Positions 8,039 through 16,134 of a stretch of 32,894 nt of DNA are shown here, one piece after another. The stretch covers positions 1 to 32,894 of the forward strand of contig NZ_PPEL01000024.1 of NCBI RefSeq assembly GCF_002899695.1. Reading direction: 5' to 3'. Within the stretch, counting starts at the first letter, position 1, and the number at the start of each line of letters is the position of its first letter. This DNA is from Rubneribacter badeniensis. Its GTDB lineage: Bacteria; Actinomycetota; Coriobacteriia; Coriobacteriales; Eggerthellaceae. The translations under genes and the position numbers were made by a program. A model generated the notes under the pieces. That model had not been told where the DNA came from, ran no database searches, and was given only the letters and a program-made list of their open reading frames with translations.

Positions 8039-8574
8039 TGTACTGCACTGAATACGATACGGGGCTGATCGGCGTGTTGACGCTGGCGAGCGATGGCGAG
8101 GCGCTGGTTGGGTGCTGGTTCGAAAACGATCGCTTTTTTGGCTATGGCATCCATGAAGCCATGGAGCGGGAGGATGACTTGCCGATTTTCGGCCAAGCGC
8201 GCTGCTGGCTCGACCGCTATTTCGCCGGAGAGCGTCCCCTGCCGACAGAGCTTGCGCTGTCCGCGCGTGGCAGCGTCTTCCAGCGCCGCGTGTGGGATAT
8301 CCTGACGGAGATACCCTACGGGCAGACGGTGACGTATGGACAGATCGCGAAGCGGATGGCCACCGAATCGGGCGGGCGCATGTCGGCTCAGGCGGTGGGC
8401 GGCGCGGTGGGGCGCAATCCGCTGTGCGTCATCGTGCCCTGCCATCGTGTGATGGGCGCAAGCGGCAATCTCACCGGCTTCGGCGGCGGCATCGCCACGA
8501 AGAAGAAGCTGCTCGAACTCGAAGGTGTCGACATGAGCGGGTTCTACACGCCGAAGGTGGGCACGGCGTTGTGA
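8035..8574 (+). CDS. ogt: Methylated-DNA--protein-cysteine S-methyltransferase
   Basis: The 179-residue suicide enzyme removes methyl groups from O6-methylguanine in DNA by transfer to its own cysteine. The active site is C136 in VIVPCHRVMG. The helix-turn-helix part (FQRRVWDILTEIPYGQTVTYGQIA) and the C-terminal GGIATKKKLLELEG are typical. ATG 8035 is chosen because AAAGGAG (from about 8020) is well spaced. The gene overlaps the end of the broken Ada-AlkA remnant, so it was probably the second gene of a repair operon and is now the surviving one. No clear terminator follows. Confidence 0.95.
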   Translation: MMYCTEYDTGLIGVLTLASDGEALVGCWFENDRFFGYGIHEAMEREDDLPIFGQARCWLDRYFAGERPLPTELALSARGSVFQRRVWDILTEIPYGQTVTYGQIAKRMATESGGRMSAQAVGGAVGRNPLCVIVPCHRVMGASGNLTGFGGGIATKKKLLELEGVDMSGFYTPKVGTAL

Positions 8575-8677
8575 GGCGTGCGGTTGCGCGCTTGCGATCT
8601 CTGCTTGGAGGGGGCGGGCGGAGGGGACGGGCGGACTCTTCCGCGCATGGCGTGGGCGTGCTCTTCTCGTCGCTGCG

Positions 8678-8706
8678 TTGACTAAAATATATCAATTTAG
8701 TAGGAT
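8678..8706 (+). promoter_or_regulatory. cysK promoter with Rrf2-like dyad between -35 and -10
   Basis: TTGACT (8678-8683), a 17-base spacer and TAGGAT (8701-8706) form a good housekeeping promoter. The spacer holds the dyad ACTAAA-N9-TTTAGT (8681-8701), AT-rich in a GC-rich setting. Rrf2-family regulators (CymR, IscR) use AT-rich dyads and often control cysteine synthesis, and an Rrf2 gene lies at 29269. The link is inference. Confidence 0.55.
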
Positions 8707-8790
8707 TTAGCGCGATACACAGGAGGCCCGCGGAGCGGGCGCCGGCCGCAGCCGGAGAGGCGCGGTCGGAAGATGGAAAGCAGGCGCATC

Positions 8791-9720
8791 ATGACCGTAT
8801 ATGCAAGTGTAGCGGAGCTCATCGGCAACACCCCGCTCGTCGAGCTCGCGAACTATGAGAAGAACCACGGCTTGAAAGCCCGCATCGTGGGCAAGGTGGA
8901 GTCGTTCAACCCGGCCGGCTCCATCAAGGACCGCATCGCGAAGGCGATGATCGACGACGCGCTCGCGCGCGGCGTGATCGACGAGGACACGGTGCTCATC
9001 GAGCCCACCTCGGGCAACACCGGTATCGGCTTGGCCGCCCTCGCCGCCGCGCGCGGCATGCGCCTCATCATCGCCATGCCCGAGACGATGTCCGTCGAGC
9101 GTCGCAACCTCATGAAGGCCTACGGCGCCGAGCTCGTGCTGACCGACGGCGCTCTGGGCATGAAGGGCGCCATCGCGCGCGCCGACGAGCTGGCCGCCGA
9201 GATTCCCAACTCGTTCATCGTCGGGCAGTTCACGAATCCGGCGAACCCGGCCGTGCACGAGGCCACCACGGGTCCCGAGATCTGGGAAGCCACCGGCGGG
9301 GACGTGGACGTCTTCGTGGCGGGCGTGGGCACGGGCGGCACGGTGAGCGGCACGGGCGCCTACCTGAAGCGCATGAATCCCGACGTGCAGGTGGTGGCCG
9401 TGGAGCCGGTCGCGTCGCCGGTTTTGAGCGAGGGGCGCGCGGGCGCGCACAAGATCCAGGGCATCGGCGCGGGCTTCGTGCCCGACACGCTGGACACGGC
9501 GGTGTACGACGAGGTGATCGCCATCGCCGACGAGGACGCTTTCGCGACGGGCCGCGAGCTGGCGGCGAAGGAGGGCCTGCTCGTGGGCATCTCGTCGGGC
9601 GCGGCCGTGGCCGCCGCGCGCCAGGTGGCCGAGCGTCCCGAGAACGAGGGCAAGACCATCGTGGTGATCCTCCCTGACACCGGCGAGCGCTACCTGACGA
9701 CGGCGATGTTCGGCTTCTAA
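8791..9720 (+). CDS. cysK: Cysteine synthase A (O-acetylserine sulfhydrylase)
   Basis: The 309-residue PLP enzyme makes cysteine from O-acetylserine and sulfide. K46 in AGSIKDRIAKAM is the PLP lysine. TSGNTGIG is the substrate-binding loop, and GTGGTVSGTGAYLK binds the PLP phosphate. The length is standard. The start at 8791 (MTVYASVAELIGNTPLVEL) matches the family best. An in-frame ATG six codons upstream at 8773 has a slightly better ribosome site (GGAGAGG), so the start is uncertain. No cysE is adjacent. The gene appears to be transcribed alone, from its own promoter to the hairpins at 9743-9841. Confidence 0.95.
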   Translation: MTVYASVAELIGNTPLVELANYEKNHGLKARIVGKVESFNPAGSIKDRIAKAMIDDALARGVIDEDTVLIEPTSGNTGIGLAALAAARGMRLIIAMPETMSVERRNLMKAYGAELVLTDGALGMKGAIARADELAAEIPNSFIVGQFTNPANPAVHEATTGPEIWEATGGDVDVFVAGVGTGGTVSGTGAYLKRMNPDVQVVAVEPVASPVLSEGRAGAHKIQGIGAGFVPDTLDTAVYDEVIAIADEDAFATGRELAAKEGLLVGISSGAAVAAARQVAERPENEGKTIVVILPDTGERYLTTAMFGF

Positions 9721-9742
9721 GCGCGGCGCAACGATGCGACGA

Positions 9743-9774
9743 GGGGTCGCCGCAGGTCGAGCTGCGGCGACCCC
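9743..9774 (+). terminator. Hairpin after cysK
   Basis: Perfect 13-bp arms GGGGTCGCCGCAG (9743-9755) and CTGCGGCGACCCC (9762-9774) with a 6-base loop lie 22 bp after the cysK stop. The T tract is poor (CCTTCCCTGT). It is probably a terminator, helped by the second dyad just downstream. Confidence 0.65.
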
Positions 9775-9787
9775 CTTCCCTGTGGGA

Positions 9788-9841
9788 TTGTCGCCCGAAA
9801 CGGTCGGAATCGAGCCGAAAACCGACCGTTTCGGGCGACAA
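9788..9841. repeat. Perfect inverted repeat, 20-bp arms
   Basis: The arms 9788-9807 (TTGTCGCCCGAAACGGTCGG) and 9822-9841 are perfect reverse complements with a 14-base loop. The dyad sits between convergent cysK and the fic remnant and could serve as a bidirectional terminator. It also belongs to the set of long intergenic dyads in this window. Confidence 0.8.
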
Positions 9842-10462
9842 CGTTCTTGAAGCGATGCGCTGCAACTCCGCCGTTTTGTGCACGGTATAGCCCTCGTGGT
9901 AGCAGCTGGCGTCGATTCCCTTCGTGTACGCGTCACGATCATCCACCTTGTCGGTGAGCGCTTGCTTGAGGACGTGCTTGATCTCGATATCCTTAACAAG
10001 GTTTCGCCCCATCGCCAGGAGATGATCTTCTTTATCGACCATGCTCCAATCGACGACCAGGCCAAGCTCCCCTTTCAAGATGAGGTCGAGCCATGTCCGC
10101 ATGCTGCGGCCGTTACCCTCACGGAAGGGATGCGCGATGCTCATCTCCACGTACTTCTCGACGATTTCGACAAACGATGATTGAGGCATCGAGAGCGTGC
10201 TCCAAGGACGCTTCGAGGTGCATGAGAGGCGCGAACCTGAACGTCCCTTTCGCTCTGTTCGCGTCTCGGGGCTCGCCGGCGAAGCCGTCGACGTCTTGGA
10301 AAAGATGTCGATAAATGGCCGTCAGGTATTCGGCGGTTCCGGCTGCAGATTTTCGAGAATGCCGTCTTCGAACAGCCCAAGCGCTCGCTTTTTACTGAAC
10401 AGCTCTTCGGCTCTTGCCAATTCTGCAGCGTCGGTGACCCCGGGCTTGTTTTCGAGCGTCAT
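9842..10462 (-). pseudogene. Fic-family protein, broken by two frameshifts
   Basis: Read in three frames on the minus strand, this is a Fic protein of about 200 residues. The first frame runs from ATG at 10462 (MTLENKPGVTDAAELARAEE) to a stop near 10321. The second frame reads EYLTAIYRHLFQDVDGFAGE and then KGTFRFAP. From about 10189 a third frame reads MPQSSFVEIVEKYVEM and the Fic core HPFREGNGRS, which carries the catalytic histidine. The C-terminal part (DIEIKHVLKQALTD, EGYTVHKTAEL) is typical. No stop occurs where the family ends, and the frame runs into the 9788-9841 dyad and antisense to cysK. Intact Fic proteins transfer AMP to target proteins. This copy should be inactive unless the frameshifts are sequencing errors. 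Confidence 0.8.
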
Positions 10463-10496
10463 GTCGCGCCCCTTCGGATCGATCCGGCGTGCGATC

Positions 10497-11297
10497 CTAC
10501 GCGCCCTGGATGGCGTCGATGGCGTCGATCACGCAGCCGCGGAAGCCGTCCTTCTCGAGCGCGGCCACGCCCTTGATGGTGGTGCCGCCCGGCGAGCACA
10601 CGGCGTCCTTCATCGCGCCGGGATGCTCGCCGGTCTCTAGATGCAGCTTGGCCGTGCCCATCATCATCTGGGCGGCCAGGCGGTACGCGGTCGCGCGCGG
10701 AAGGCAGTGCTTCACGCCCGCGTCGCCGAGCGCTTCAAGGAATATCGCGGCGAACGCAGGGCCGCAGCCGGCGACGGAGCTGGCCGTGGACAAGAGCTTG
10801 CCGTCCACCCACTCGATGAGGGCGATCTGGCCGAACAGGTTCACGAACGCGCCCAGCTGCTCGTCGGTGAGCGAGTGGCGCTGCTCGCAGGCCACGACGC
10901 CCGCGCCCACGGCGATGGGCGTGTTGGGGATGGTGCTGAGGTGGTGCGTGCCGGGGGCGAGGATGCTCTCGTAGAACGCGAAGTCGCGCCCGGCGGCCAC
11001 CGAGATCACGGCTTTGCCGGCAAGCAGGTCGCGCACCGGCTCCACCACCTGCTCGATGAGGTAGGGCTTCACTGCGAGGACGACGAAGTCGCTGGCCTCC
11101 ACCACCTCGGCCGCCTCGCGATGCGCGTTCACGCCGAGCTTCTCGGCCGTGGCCTGCAGCTTGTCGAAGTGCCCGGCGCACGCGTGGATGCGCCCGCCCG
11201 GAAGCGCGCCCGAATTCACGAGGCCCTGCGCCATCGCCTGGGCCATGTTGCCGAACCCGATGAAGCCGAGCTCGATGCTGCTTGCTGTGTCCACCAT
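10497..11297 (-). CDS. proC: Pyrroline-5-carboxylate reductase
   Basis: The 266-residue enzyme reduces pyrroline-5-carboxylate to proline with NAD(P)H. The N-terminal Rossmann motif is GFIGFGNMAQAMAQGL. The C-terminal part has the family's helical signature (GPAFAAIFLEALGDAGVKHCLPR and SPGGTTIKGVAALE). The start at 11297 (MVDTASSIELG) is chosen because AAAGG lies about 7-11 bases upstream. The open frame extends further upstream without family similarity. proC is divergent from the LysR gene with about 190 bp between. proB and proA are not in the window. Confidence 0.95.
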   Translation of the reverse strand: MVDTASSIELGFIGFGNMAQAMAQGLVNSGALPGGRIHACAGHFDKLQATAEKLGVNAHREAAEVVEASDFVVLAVKPYLIEQVVEPVRDLLAGKAVISVAAGRDFAFYESILAPGTHHLSTIPNTPIAVGAGVVACEQRHSLTDEQLGAFVNLFGQIALIEWVDGKLLSTASSVAGCGPAFAAIFLEALGDAGVKHCLPRATAYRLAAQMMMGTAKLHLETGEHPGAMKDAVCSPGGTTIKGVAALEKDGFRGCVIDAIDAIQGA

Positions 11298-11486
11298 GCT
11301 GGAAACCTTTCCGTCGCGATGCGTTTTTTGCTGGGTCGATTGTACGCCAGGCGAGGCGCGCTTCCAAATGTCGTTTCTGCGACGGCGCCGCGCCAAAGCT
11401 GGGTGCCGTTCGGCTCGGCCGCTTGCCTGCCCGCGATCTGATACAATCGCGCAAGGGGAACCGACGGCGTGGTCAGGGAGGCGTTG

Positions 11487-12404
11487 ATGGACACGAAGAG
11501 CCTGATGGCGTTTAAGGCCGTGTACGAGGCCGGCAGCATCACGAAGGCGGCCGCGCAGCTTTACATCACGCAGCCTGGTCTTTCAAAGACCATCGCGCGA
11601 CTGGAGACGGAGTTCGGCTGCGCGTTGTTCGAGCGCACGACCAAAGGAGTGACTCCCACAGCATACGCGGAGGCGCTGTACGCGAAGGTGGACAAGCTGA
11701 ACGTGCTTCTAGATGCTATCGAGAAGGATGCCGTGGAGTTGGCGGGGAAACGCAAGCTGGCGGTGGCTTCGACCGTGGGCGTGACATTGTACGTGGGCCT
11801 TAAGTTCAACGACGACTTCGAACGCGAGCATCCCGACGTCAAGCTGACCATCGAGGAGAGCAGCGATCGGCGCGTCGAGGAGCTCTTGGCTTCCGGTGCC
11901 GTCGACATCGGCTTTCTGGCCGGGCCGATCGACCGGGGGAGGTACGACGCGTGGCCGTTCAGCCGGCATCGGCATGTGCTCGAGGTGAACGCTGCCGATC
12001 CTCTGGCGCAGCGAGAGTTCGTGACGCACGCCGACCTGGACGGTCGCTCCGTGGCGTTGCTCTCGCGGGACTATGTGCCGTACCGCAACAACTTGCGATG
12101 GCTTGCCGAGGCTGGTGCCGAGCCCGAGCGCTTGATCGAGCTGATCGAGGGCTTCACCGGCAGCCAGTTGGTAGCGGCTGGACAGGCCGTGAGCATCACG
12201 ACCGACTACTCGTCGTTCATGAGGGCTGCGGAACGTGTGGTGGCAGTGCCGTTTGAAAGCGACGCGTGTTCGTACGACATCTACCTAGTGAAGCGCAAGG
12301 GGGAGACGCTGGACGACGATGCGGAGGCGTTCCGGTCGTTCGCGCTTAGGTGGGTCGAGGCGAATCGGGGGAACCTGTTCGCTTGGGAGCACTCCGTGTT
12401 TTAA
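11487..12404 (+). CDS. LysR-family transcriptional regulator
   Basis: The 305-residue protein has an N-terminal winged helix-turn-helix (about residues 1-60: FKAVYEAGSITKAAAQLYIT then QPGLSKTIARLE) and a C-terminal effector domain with two periplasmic-binding-like lobes. The start at ATG 11487 has AGGGAGG 5-6 bases upstream, better than GTG 11469. A TACAAT -10 lies at 11442-11447, without a clear -35. Downstream on the same strand is a Tat flavoprotein gene. A textbook LysR-type palindrome lies between the two at 12419-12435, so the flavoprotein gene is the likely target. The effector is unknown. Confidence 0.92.
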   Translation: MDTKSLMAFKAVYEAGSITKAAAQLYITQPGLSKTIARLETEFGCALFERTTKGVTPTAYAEALYAKVDKLNVLLDAIEKDAVELAGKRKLAVASTVGVTLYVGLKFNDDFEREHPDVKLTIEESSDRRVEELLASGAVDIGFLAGPIDRGRYDAWPFSRHRHVLEVNAADPLAQREFVTHADLDGRSVALLSRDYVPYRNNLRWLAEAGAEPERLIELIEGFTGSQLVAAGQAVSITTDYSSFMRAAERVVAVPFESDACSYDIYLVKRKGETLDDDAEAFRSFALRWVEANRGNLFAWEHSVF

Positions 12405-12418
12405 ACTGCGCCGAGGGC

Positions 12419-12435
12419 CATAACGATTGGTTATG
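12419..12435 (+). promoter_or_regulatory. LysR-type binding palindrome before the flavoprotein gene
   Basis: CATAAC-N5-GTTATG is a perfect 6-bp-arm palindrome that contains T-N11-A (T12421, A12433), the classic LysR-type contact pattern. It lies 14 bases after the LysR stop and about 105 bases before the flavoprotein start. It could instead act as a weak terminator of the LysR gene, but it lacks a GC-rich stem and a T tract. Confidence 0.6.
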
Positions 12436-12539
12436 ACGACCAGCTTGTTCCGTCTGTTCCGGAGCCGGAGGCGGCTCGGTATGCTCTTCTTGTCCGAATC
12501 GACGAGGGTCGCGAGGGCGGCCTGGACAAGGAGGAGAGT

Positions 12540-14120
12540 ATGAAGAAGGATATGTCGCGCAGGGGCTTTCTGACCACGGCAGGCTTGGCCGCCATGGCAG
12601 CGGGTATCGGCTTGGCAGGGTGCACGTCGAAAAGCGCTGACGGGGGCGCGTCCGTTGCGCTTACCGCCGGCGAGGGCGGGACGGGCGGCAACGTGCCGGC
12701 GAAGTGGGATGAGGAGTGCGATGTTCTGGTGCTTGGAGCCGGCGGTGCAGGCACTTCAGCGGCTCTGGCTGCGGCGAAAGCGGGCGCAAGCGTTATCGTG
12801 CTCGACTCGCAGACGTCGAACAACTTCAATGCGACGTCTATCTGCAAAGGCAACTTCTGCGTGGTGGGCTCCGATGAGCAGAAAGCGCTCGGCATCGAGG
12901 ACTCGGTCGAGAAGTTCTTGGAGGACGCGATCGCCAACGGCAACTCGGACGGCAATATCATCCAGGCCAACCGCGAGGACGCCATCCGCACGTACGCCGA
13001 GAACAGCGCGCGCGGATACCAGCTGCTCAAGGAGCTGGGATTGGAGTTCCCTGACCCGTATGTGCAGGTAGGGCACTCGCTGCTGCGCTGCCATGTGGTC
13101 GACAACGCGAAGATGCTGCAGCTGCTGACCGACTCCGGCAAGAAGGCCGGAGCGGACTACCGCTTCGAGACCGAGTTCACCAAGCTCGTGTACGACGGCG
13201 CCGGAACGGTTCTGGGCGCCATAGCCCAGAGCGGCTCGAAGGAGATCGCGTTCAAGGCGAAGAAGGCCGTGCTCATGTGCACTGGATCGTTCCTTCGCAA
13301 CGTGGAACTCGTCGAGGAGTGCGCGATGGGCTTCAGCAAGATACCGCTGTTCACCGGCCAGGGGCTGACGGGACTCGGACATCTGTCGCTCATGAGCCTA
13401 GGCGGCGCCATGTGGGGCCGCGAATGCATTTACGCGTGCGAGGGCGATTCTGAGGATGGCAAGGCTTACACGGAGATGTGCCACTTCGGTGCCATCGTGA
13501 CCGACCTGTCCGGCAATCGGTTCTTCGACGACGGGCAGTATTGGACCAACGCGCGCACGCGCGCCCTGGTTCAAAAGTCGGCTCAGGAAGGCAACGAGAA
13601 GTTCCAGACGTGGCAGGTGTTCGACCAGGCGGCCTACGACCGCGCGGTGGAGAACGGACCCAACAACGGCATCTACCCGGAGAACGAGTCGTACTTCATC
13701 AAGGCAGACACCATCGAGGAGCTGGCCGAGGCCATCAATGCGCCCGATCTTCCCGCCACGTTAGCCAAGTATAACGAGGACATCGCGAACGGCGGCGACA
13801 CACTCTTCGGACGCAAGCAATGGAACGGCGCCGGCACGCCTGCACCGGTGGCGCTCGATCAAGCTCCCTTCTACGCGTACGCAAGCTTCCCCCACCTGCT
13901 GTACACGCCGTGCACCGGCTTCATGATCAACGGCGATTGCCAGGTGCTCGGGCAGTACGAAGAGCAGCCGATTGGCGGCGGCCGCTTGTTCGCGGCGGGC
14001 GAGATCGTCACTCGTTCCATCGTGGGCAACCATTACATGGTGGGCGTGGGCATCGGGTCGTGCACGACGTTGGGAATGGTCATAGGCGAGAAAGCCGCGG
14101 CCCTCGACGCCTGGGAGTAA
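12540..14120 (+). CDS. Tat-exported lipoprotein flavoprotein reductase (fumarate-reductase/flavocytochrome c family)
   Basis: The 526-residue protein begins with a Tat signal (SRRGFLTTAGLAAMAAG) ending in a lipobox (LAGC), so it is expected on the outer face of the membrane as a lipoprotein. An FAD-binding Rossmann motif follows (VLVLGAGGAGTSAALAAAK). The C-terminal FAD contact is GGGRLFAAGEIV. No CXXCH haem motif is present, so electrons must come from a separate cytochrome, not found here. The family's fumarate-binding arginine region (typically GANRLGGNA) reads VGNHYMVGVGIGS, so the substrate is probably not fumarate. A strong AAGGAGGAG precedes ATG 12540. The gene lies downstream of a LysR gene and its putative site. 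The substrate is unknown. Confidence 0.9.
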   Translation: MKKDMSRRGFLTTAGLAAMAAGIGLAGCTSKSADGGASVALTAGEGGTGGNVPAKWDEECDVLVLGAGGAGTSAALAAAKAGASVIVLDSQTSNNFNATSICKGNFCVVGSDEQKALGIEDSVEKFLEDAIANGNSDGNIIQANREDAIRTYAENSARGYQLLKELGLEFPDPYVQVGHSLLRCHVVDNAKMLQLLTDSGKKAGADYRFETEFTKLVYDGAGTVLGAIAQSGSKEIAFKAKKAVLMCTGSFLRNVELVEECAMGFSKIPLFTGQGLTGLGHLSLMSLGGAMWGRECIYACEGDSEDGKAYTEMCHFGAIVTDLSGNRFFDDGQYWTNARTRALVQKSAQEGNEKFQTWQVFDQAAYDRAVENGPNNGIYPENESYFIKADTIEELAEAINAPDLPATLAKYNEDIANGGDTLFGRKQWNGAGTPAPVALDQAPFYAYASFPHLLYTPCTGFMINGDCQVLGQYEEQPIGGGRLFAAGEIVTRSIVGNHYMVGVGIGSCTTLGMVIGEKAAALDAWE

Positions 14121-14235
14121 TCTTGACAATTCGTAAGGAAGCATTCCCTCCCTCGCGCTTCCTTTGCAACCTTGGCCCGATCCGTCTCGGCGGTCAGGCT
14201 CTTCCGATTTGACGGGTGACGGAAAGGGATCCTTT

Positions 14236-14502
14236 ATGGACGCTCTCACGATGTGCGGAGGCGGTTTCGCACGGAACGCGGTGGACGAAGCGGCCGCTGC
14301 GTACGGTTTGACGCCTCGCGAGCGAGACGTGCTTGCGCTGCTCTTGCAGGGACGCGACGGGATGGCGATCCACCGGTTGCTGGGTATCTCGTACAACACG
14401 GTGAAGACCCACTTGAAACATATATATGGGAAGTGCGGTGTCGCATCGCGACAGCAACTGGTGTCTCTCGTCCATGGGGATTCCGGACTTCTGTCGGCGT
14501 AG
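14236..14502 (+). CDS. Free-standing LuxR-type helix-turn-helix protein
   Basis: The 88-residue protein is little more than a GerE/LuxR DNA-binding domain: LTPRERDVLALLLQGRDGMA, then TVKTHLKHIYGKCGV. The ATG at 14236 has GGAAAGGG about 9 bases upstream. It lacks the long membrane domain seen in the LuxR regulator at 27057-28522, whose C-terminal domain is its closest relative in the window. It is either a genuine single-domain regulator or the surviving 3' end of a larger gene. Its position 115 bp after the flavoprotein gene suggests a role in that gene's control. Confidence 0.8.
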   Translation: MDALTMCGGGFARNAVDEAAAAYGLTPRERDVLALLLQGRDGMAIHRLLGISYNTVKTHLKHIYGKCGVASRQQLVSLVHGDSGLLSA

Positions 14503-14998
14503 GCCGTCCGAAACAGAAGGGGGGTTATGCGCTGAGCATTGTCGCGGCGACAGGCGTTACGCATAGAAGCGCAACGTCGGCGCTGCTCATCCAGGGCGCA
14601 CGCTTTCCGGAGGTGGCGCATGGCCTTGGCAAAGCGCTGCGAGAGGGGCAACCCTGTCCTGTCTGCGTTTCAATCTTGGAGATTCGCTTCTGCAATAGGT
14701 GGTGTCGAAGGTTGATTTCGATGAACCTACAAGTTTCTGGCAAATATTTTCCGATGTACTATTGGGCGATGGTAACGTGAAACGTGAGCTGGGGTTTTCT
14801 GCACGGTGAGAGCAAACAGAACGGTAAGTTCGTACATCGAAAATCGTACCAGGAGCAGGAGCCATTTCCGAAATTGCAGGAGGCAGGCCAGGTCGTCCAC
14901 GCTTTTTAAAAGGCCGTAATCTGCCGCGACGCGCCGCCGTCGATCGGCTGCAAGGTATACTGATGATCTGAGGACAACGAGGCGAAAGGCGGTTCCCT
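14503..14998. other. Intergenic region without recognised gene
   Basis: About 500 bp with no convincing gene. The part 14690-14860 is notably AT-richer than the window. A TATACT -10 candidate at 14956-14961 could serve the next gene, without a recognisable -35. Confidence 0.5.
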
Positions 14999-15349
14999 AT
15001 GGAACATGCATGCAAGGTCACGGTGCTCGAGACGAAGGTGTTCCCCGACTTGCAGGAGCGCTACCTCGCCGACCCAAGGTCGGGCGCGTGCCCCTGCTTC
15101 CAGCCGGGGCAGGAGTTCCTGTTCGAGCGCAACACCGAGCGCGACGACTTCTGGCATTTCGGGTGCGACCTCACCCCGAAGTTCCCATGCTCAGAGGCAT
15201 GGGACTGCATCAGCCGCTACATTTACACGGCGCTTCAGGGCGGCTCCGTCATGCGCGGCTGGACGAACGACGAGCGCATGATGATCGCCTGCTGCAACGA
15301 CGGCACGCGCCCCGTCGTCTTCAAGATCGAGCGCATCGACCGGGAGTGA
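14999..15349 (+). CDS. TIGR04076 family protein
   Basis: The 116-residue protein matches the TIGR04076 family, common in strict anaerobes and of unknown function. Conserved parts are the N-terminal KVTVLETKVFPDLQERYL, CPCFQPGQEF, the EAWDCISRYIYTAL region and the C-terminal MIACCNDGTRPVVFKIERI. Six or more cysteines, including the CC pair, suggest metal or redox chemistry, but no role is known. ATG 14999 has AAAGGCGG about 9 bases upstream. It appears to be a single-gene unit followed on the same strand by a membrane protein. Confidence 0.8.
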   Translation: MEHACKVTVLETKVFPDLQERYLADPRSGACPCFQPGQEFLFERNTERDDFWHFGCDLTPKFPCSEAWDCISRYIYTALQGGSVMRGWTNDERMMIACCNDGTRPVVFKIERIDRE

Positions 15350-15473
15350 CTGCTTCGCGCGGCGCATCGATGACGGATGCCTCACCGTTCGTCGGCTCTC
15401 CTGTGCAAACGAGGTTTGCGGCGCTACGCTCGTTTCCGACCGTATGCAGCGCGAGCTGGAAAGGAGCGTCGAC

Positions 15474-16067
15474 ATGCCCGAGATGAACGCGACCGTGCCC
15501 GCGACGCTGACGGGCGGGCACGTGTGCCTGGCGGTGTGCGCCGCGCTGTACCTGGCTTGGTGGTGGATGTTCTTCAACCCGGCCCTGCCGAAGGCGACGG
15601 GCGCGCTGTACGCGGCGGGCGTGGGGTGCATCGTGGGCGCGGTGCTGTTCGGGATAGCGGCCGTCGTGCTTATCGGTATGGGATTGGGCGCGCTCACGGG
15701 CGCATCGGCGGGCAGTGTCGTTCCCGGTTGGGCGTTCGCGGTGGGCGGGGTCGTCGCGTACTTCGCGCTGGCGTACGTCACGACGCGCTTCTTCCAACGG
15801 CCCGTGACCATCGAGCTTCTGCTGTTCGTGCTGTGGGCTGCGCTCGAGCTGGCCGTGGTGAACGCGCTTGCGGGTGCCGGCGCGGTGGGGCCAGGGCTCG
15901 CCGCGGTGCTCGCCGTGGCCGTCGCGGTGCTGTTTGCCGGTTGCCTCGTGTGCTACGTGCTGTACTTCCGCCTGTCGCCGATGCCCTCGTTCGTGGACGG
16001 CGCGTTGCCGCTGGCGGCCGTCGGCGTGCTGGCAGCCGCCATGGCGGCGCTCGTTGCCCGCATGTGA
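15474..16067 (+). CDS. Integral membrane protein of unknown function
   Basis: The 197-residue protein is almost wholly hydrophobic, with about six predicted membrane helices (for example VCLAVCAALYLAWWWMFF, VGAVLFGIAAVVLIGMG, VLAVAVAVLFAGCLVCYVLY and a C-terminal LAAVGVLAAAMAALVARM). I do not recognise the family. The ATG at 15474 is preferred over 15444 because GGAAAGGAG ends about 8 bases before it. It is convergent with the BASS transporter, with a hairpin terminator between. Confidence 0.7.
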   Translation: MPEMNATVPATLTGGHVCLAVCAALYLAWWWMFFNPALPKATGALYAAGVGCIVGAVLFGIAAVVLIGMGLGALTGASAGSVVPGWAFAVGGVVAYFALAYVTTRFFQRPVTIELLLFVLWAALELAVVNALAGAGAVGPGLAAVLAVAVAVLFAGCLVCYVLYFRLSPMPSFVDGALPLAAVGVLAAAMAALVARM

Positions 16068-16084
16068 GGCGCTGCAGCATGAAA

Positions 16085-16112
16085 AGGGGCGCGAGCCGAA
16101 GCCCGCGCCCCT
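16085..16112 (-). terminator. Intrinsic terminator of the BASS transporter gene
   Basis: Perfect 9-bp arms AGGGGCGCG (16085-16093) and CGCGCCCCT (16104-16112) lie 23 bp after the minus-strand stop. On the minus strand the stem is followed by TTTT. It may also stop the convergent plus-strand gene. Confidence 0.75.
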
Positions 16113-16134
16113 CGCGCGAATTCGATGCCGTACG

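Noticed and set aside
8707-10065. 452-codon minus-strand open frame over cysK
   Set aside because: Shadow of cysK. Only the part beyond 9842 overlaps real, fic-derived sequence, and that is in a different frame.
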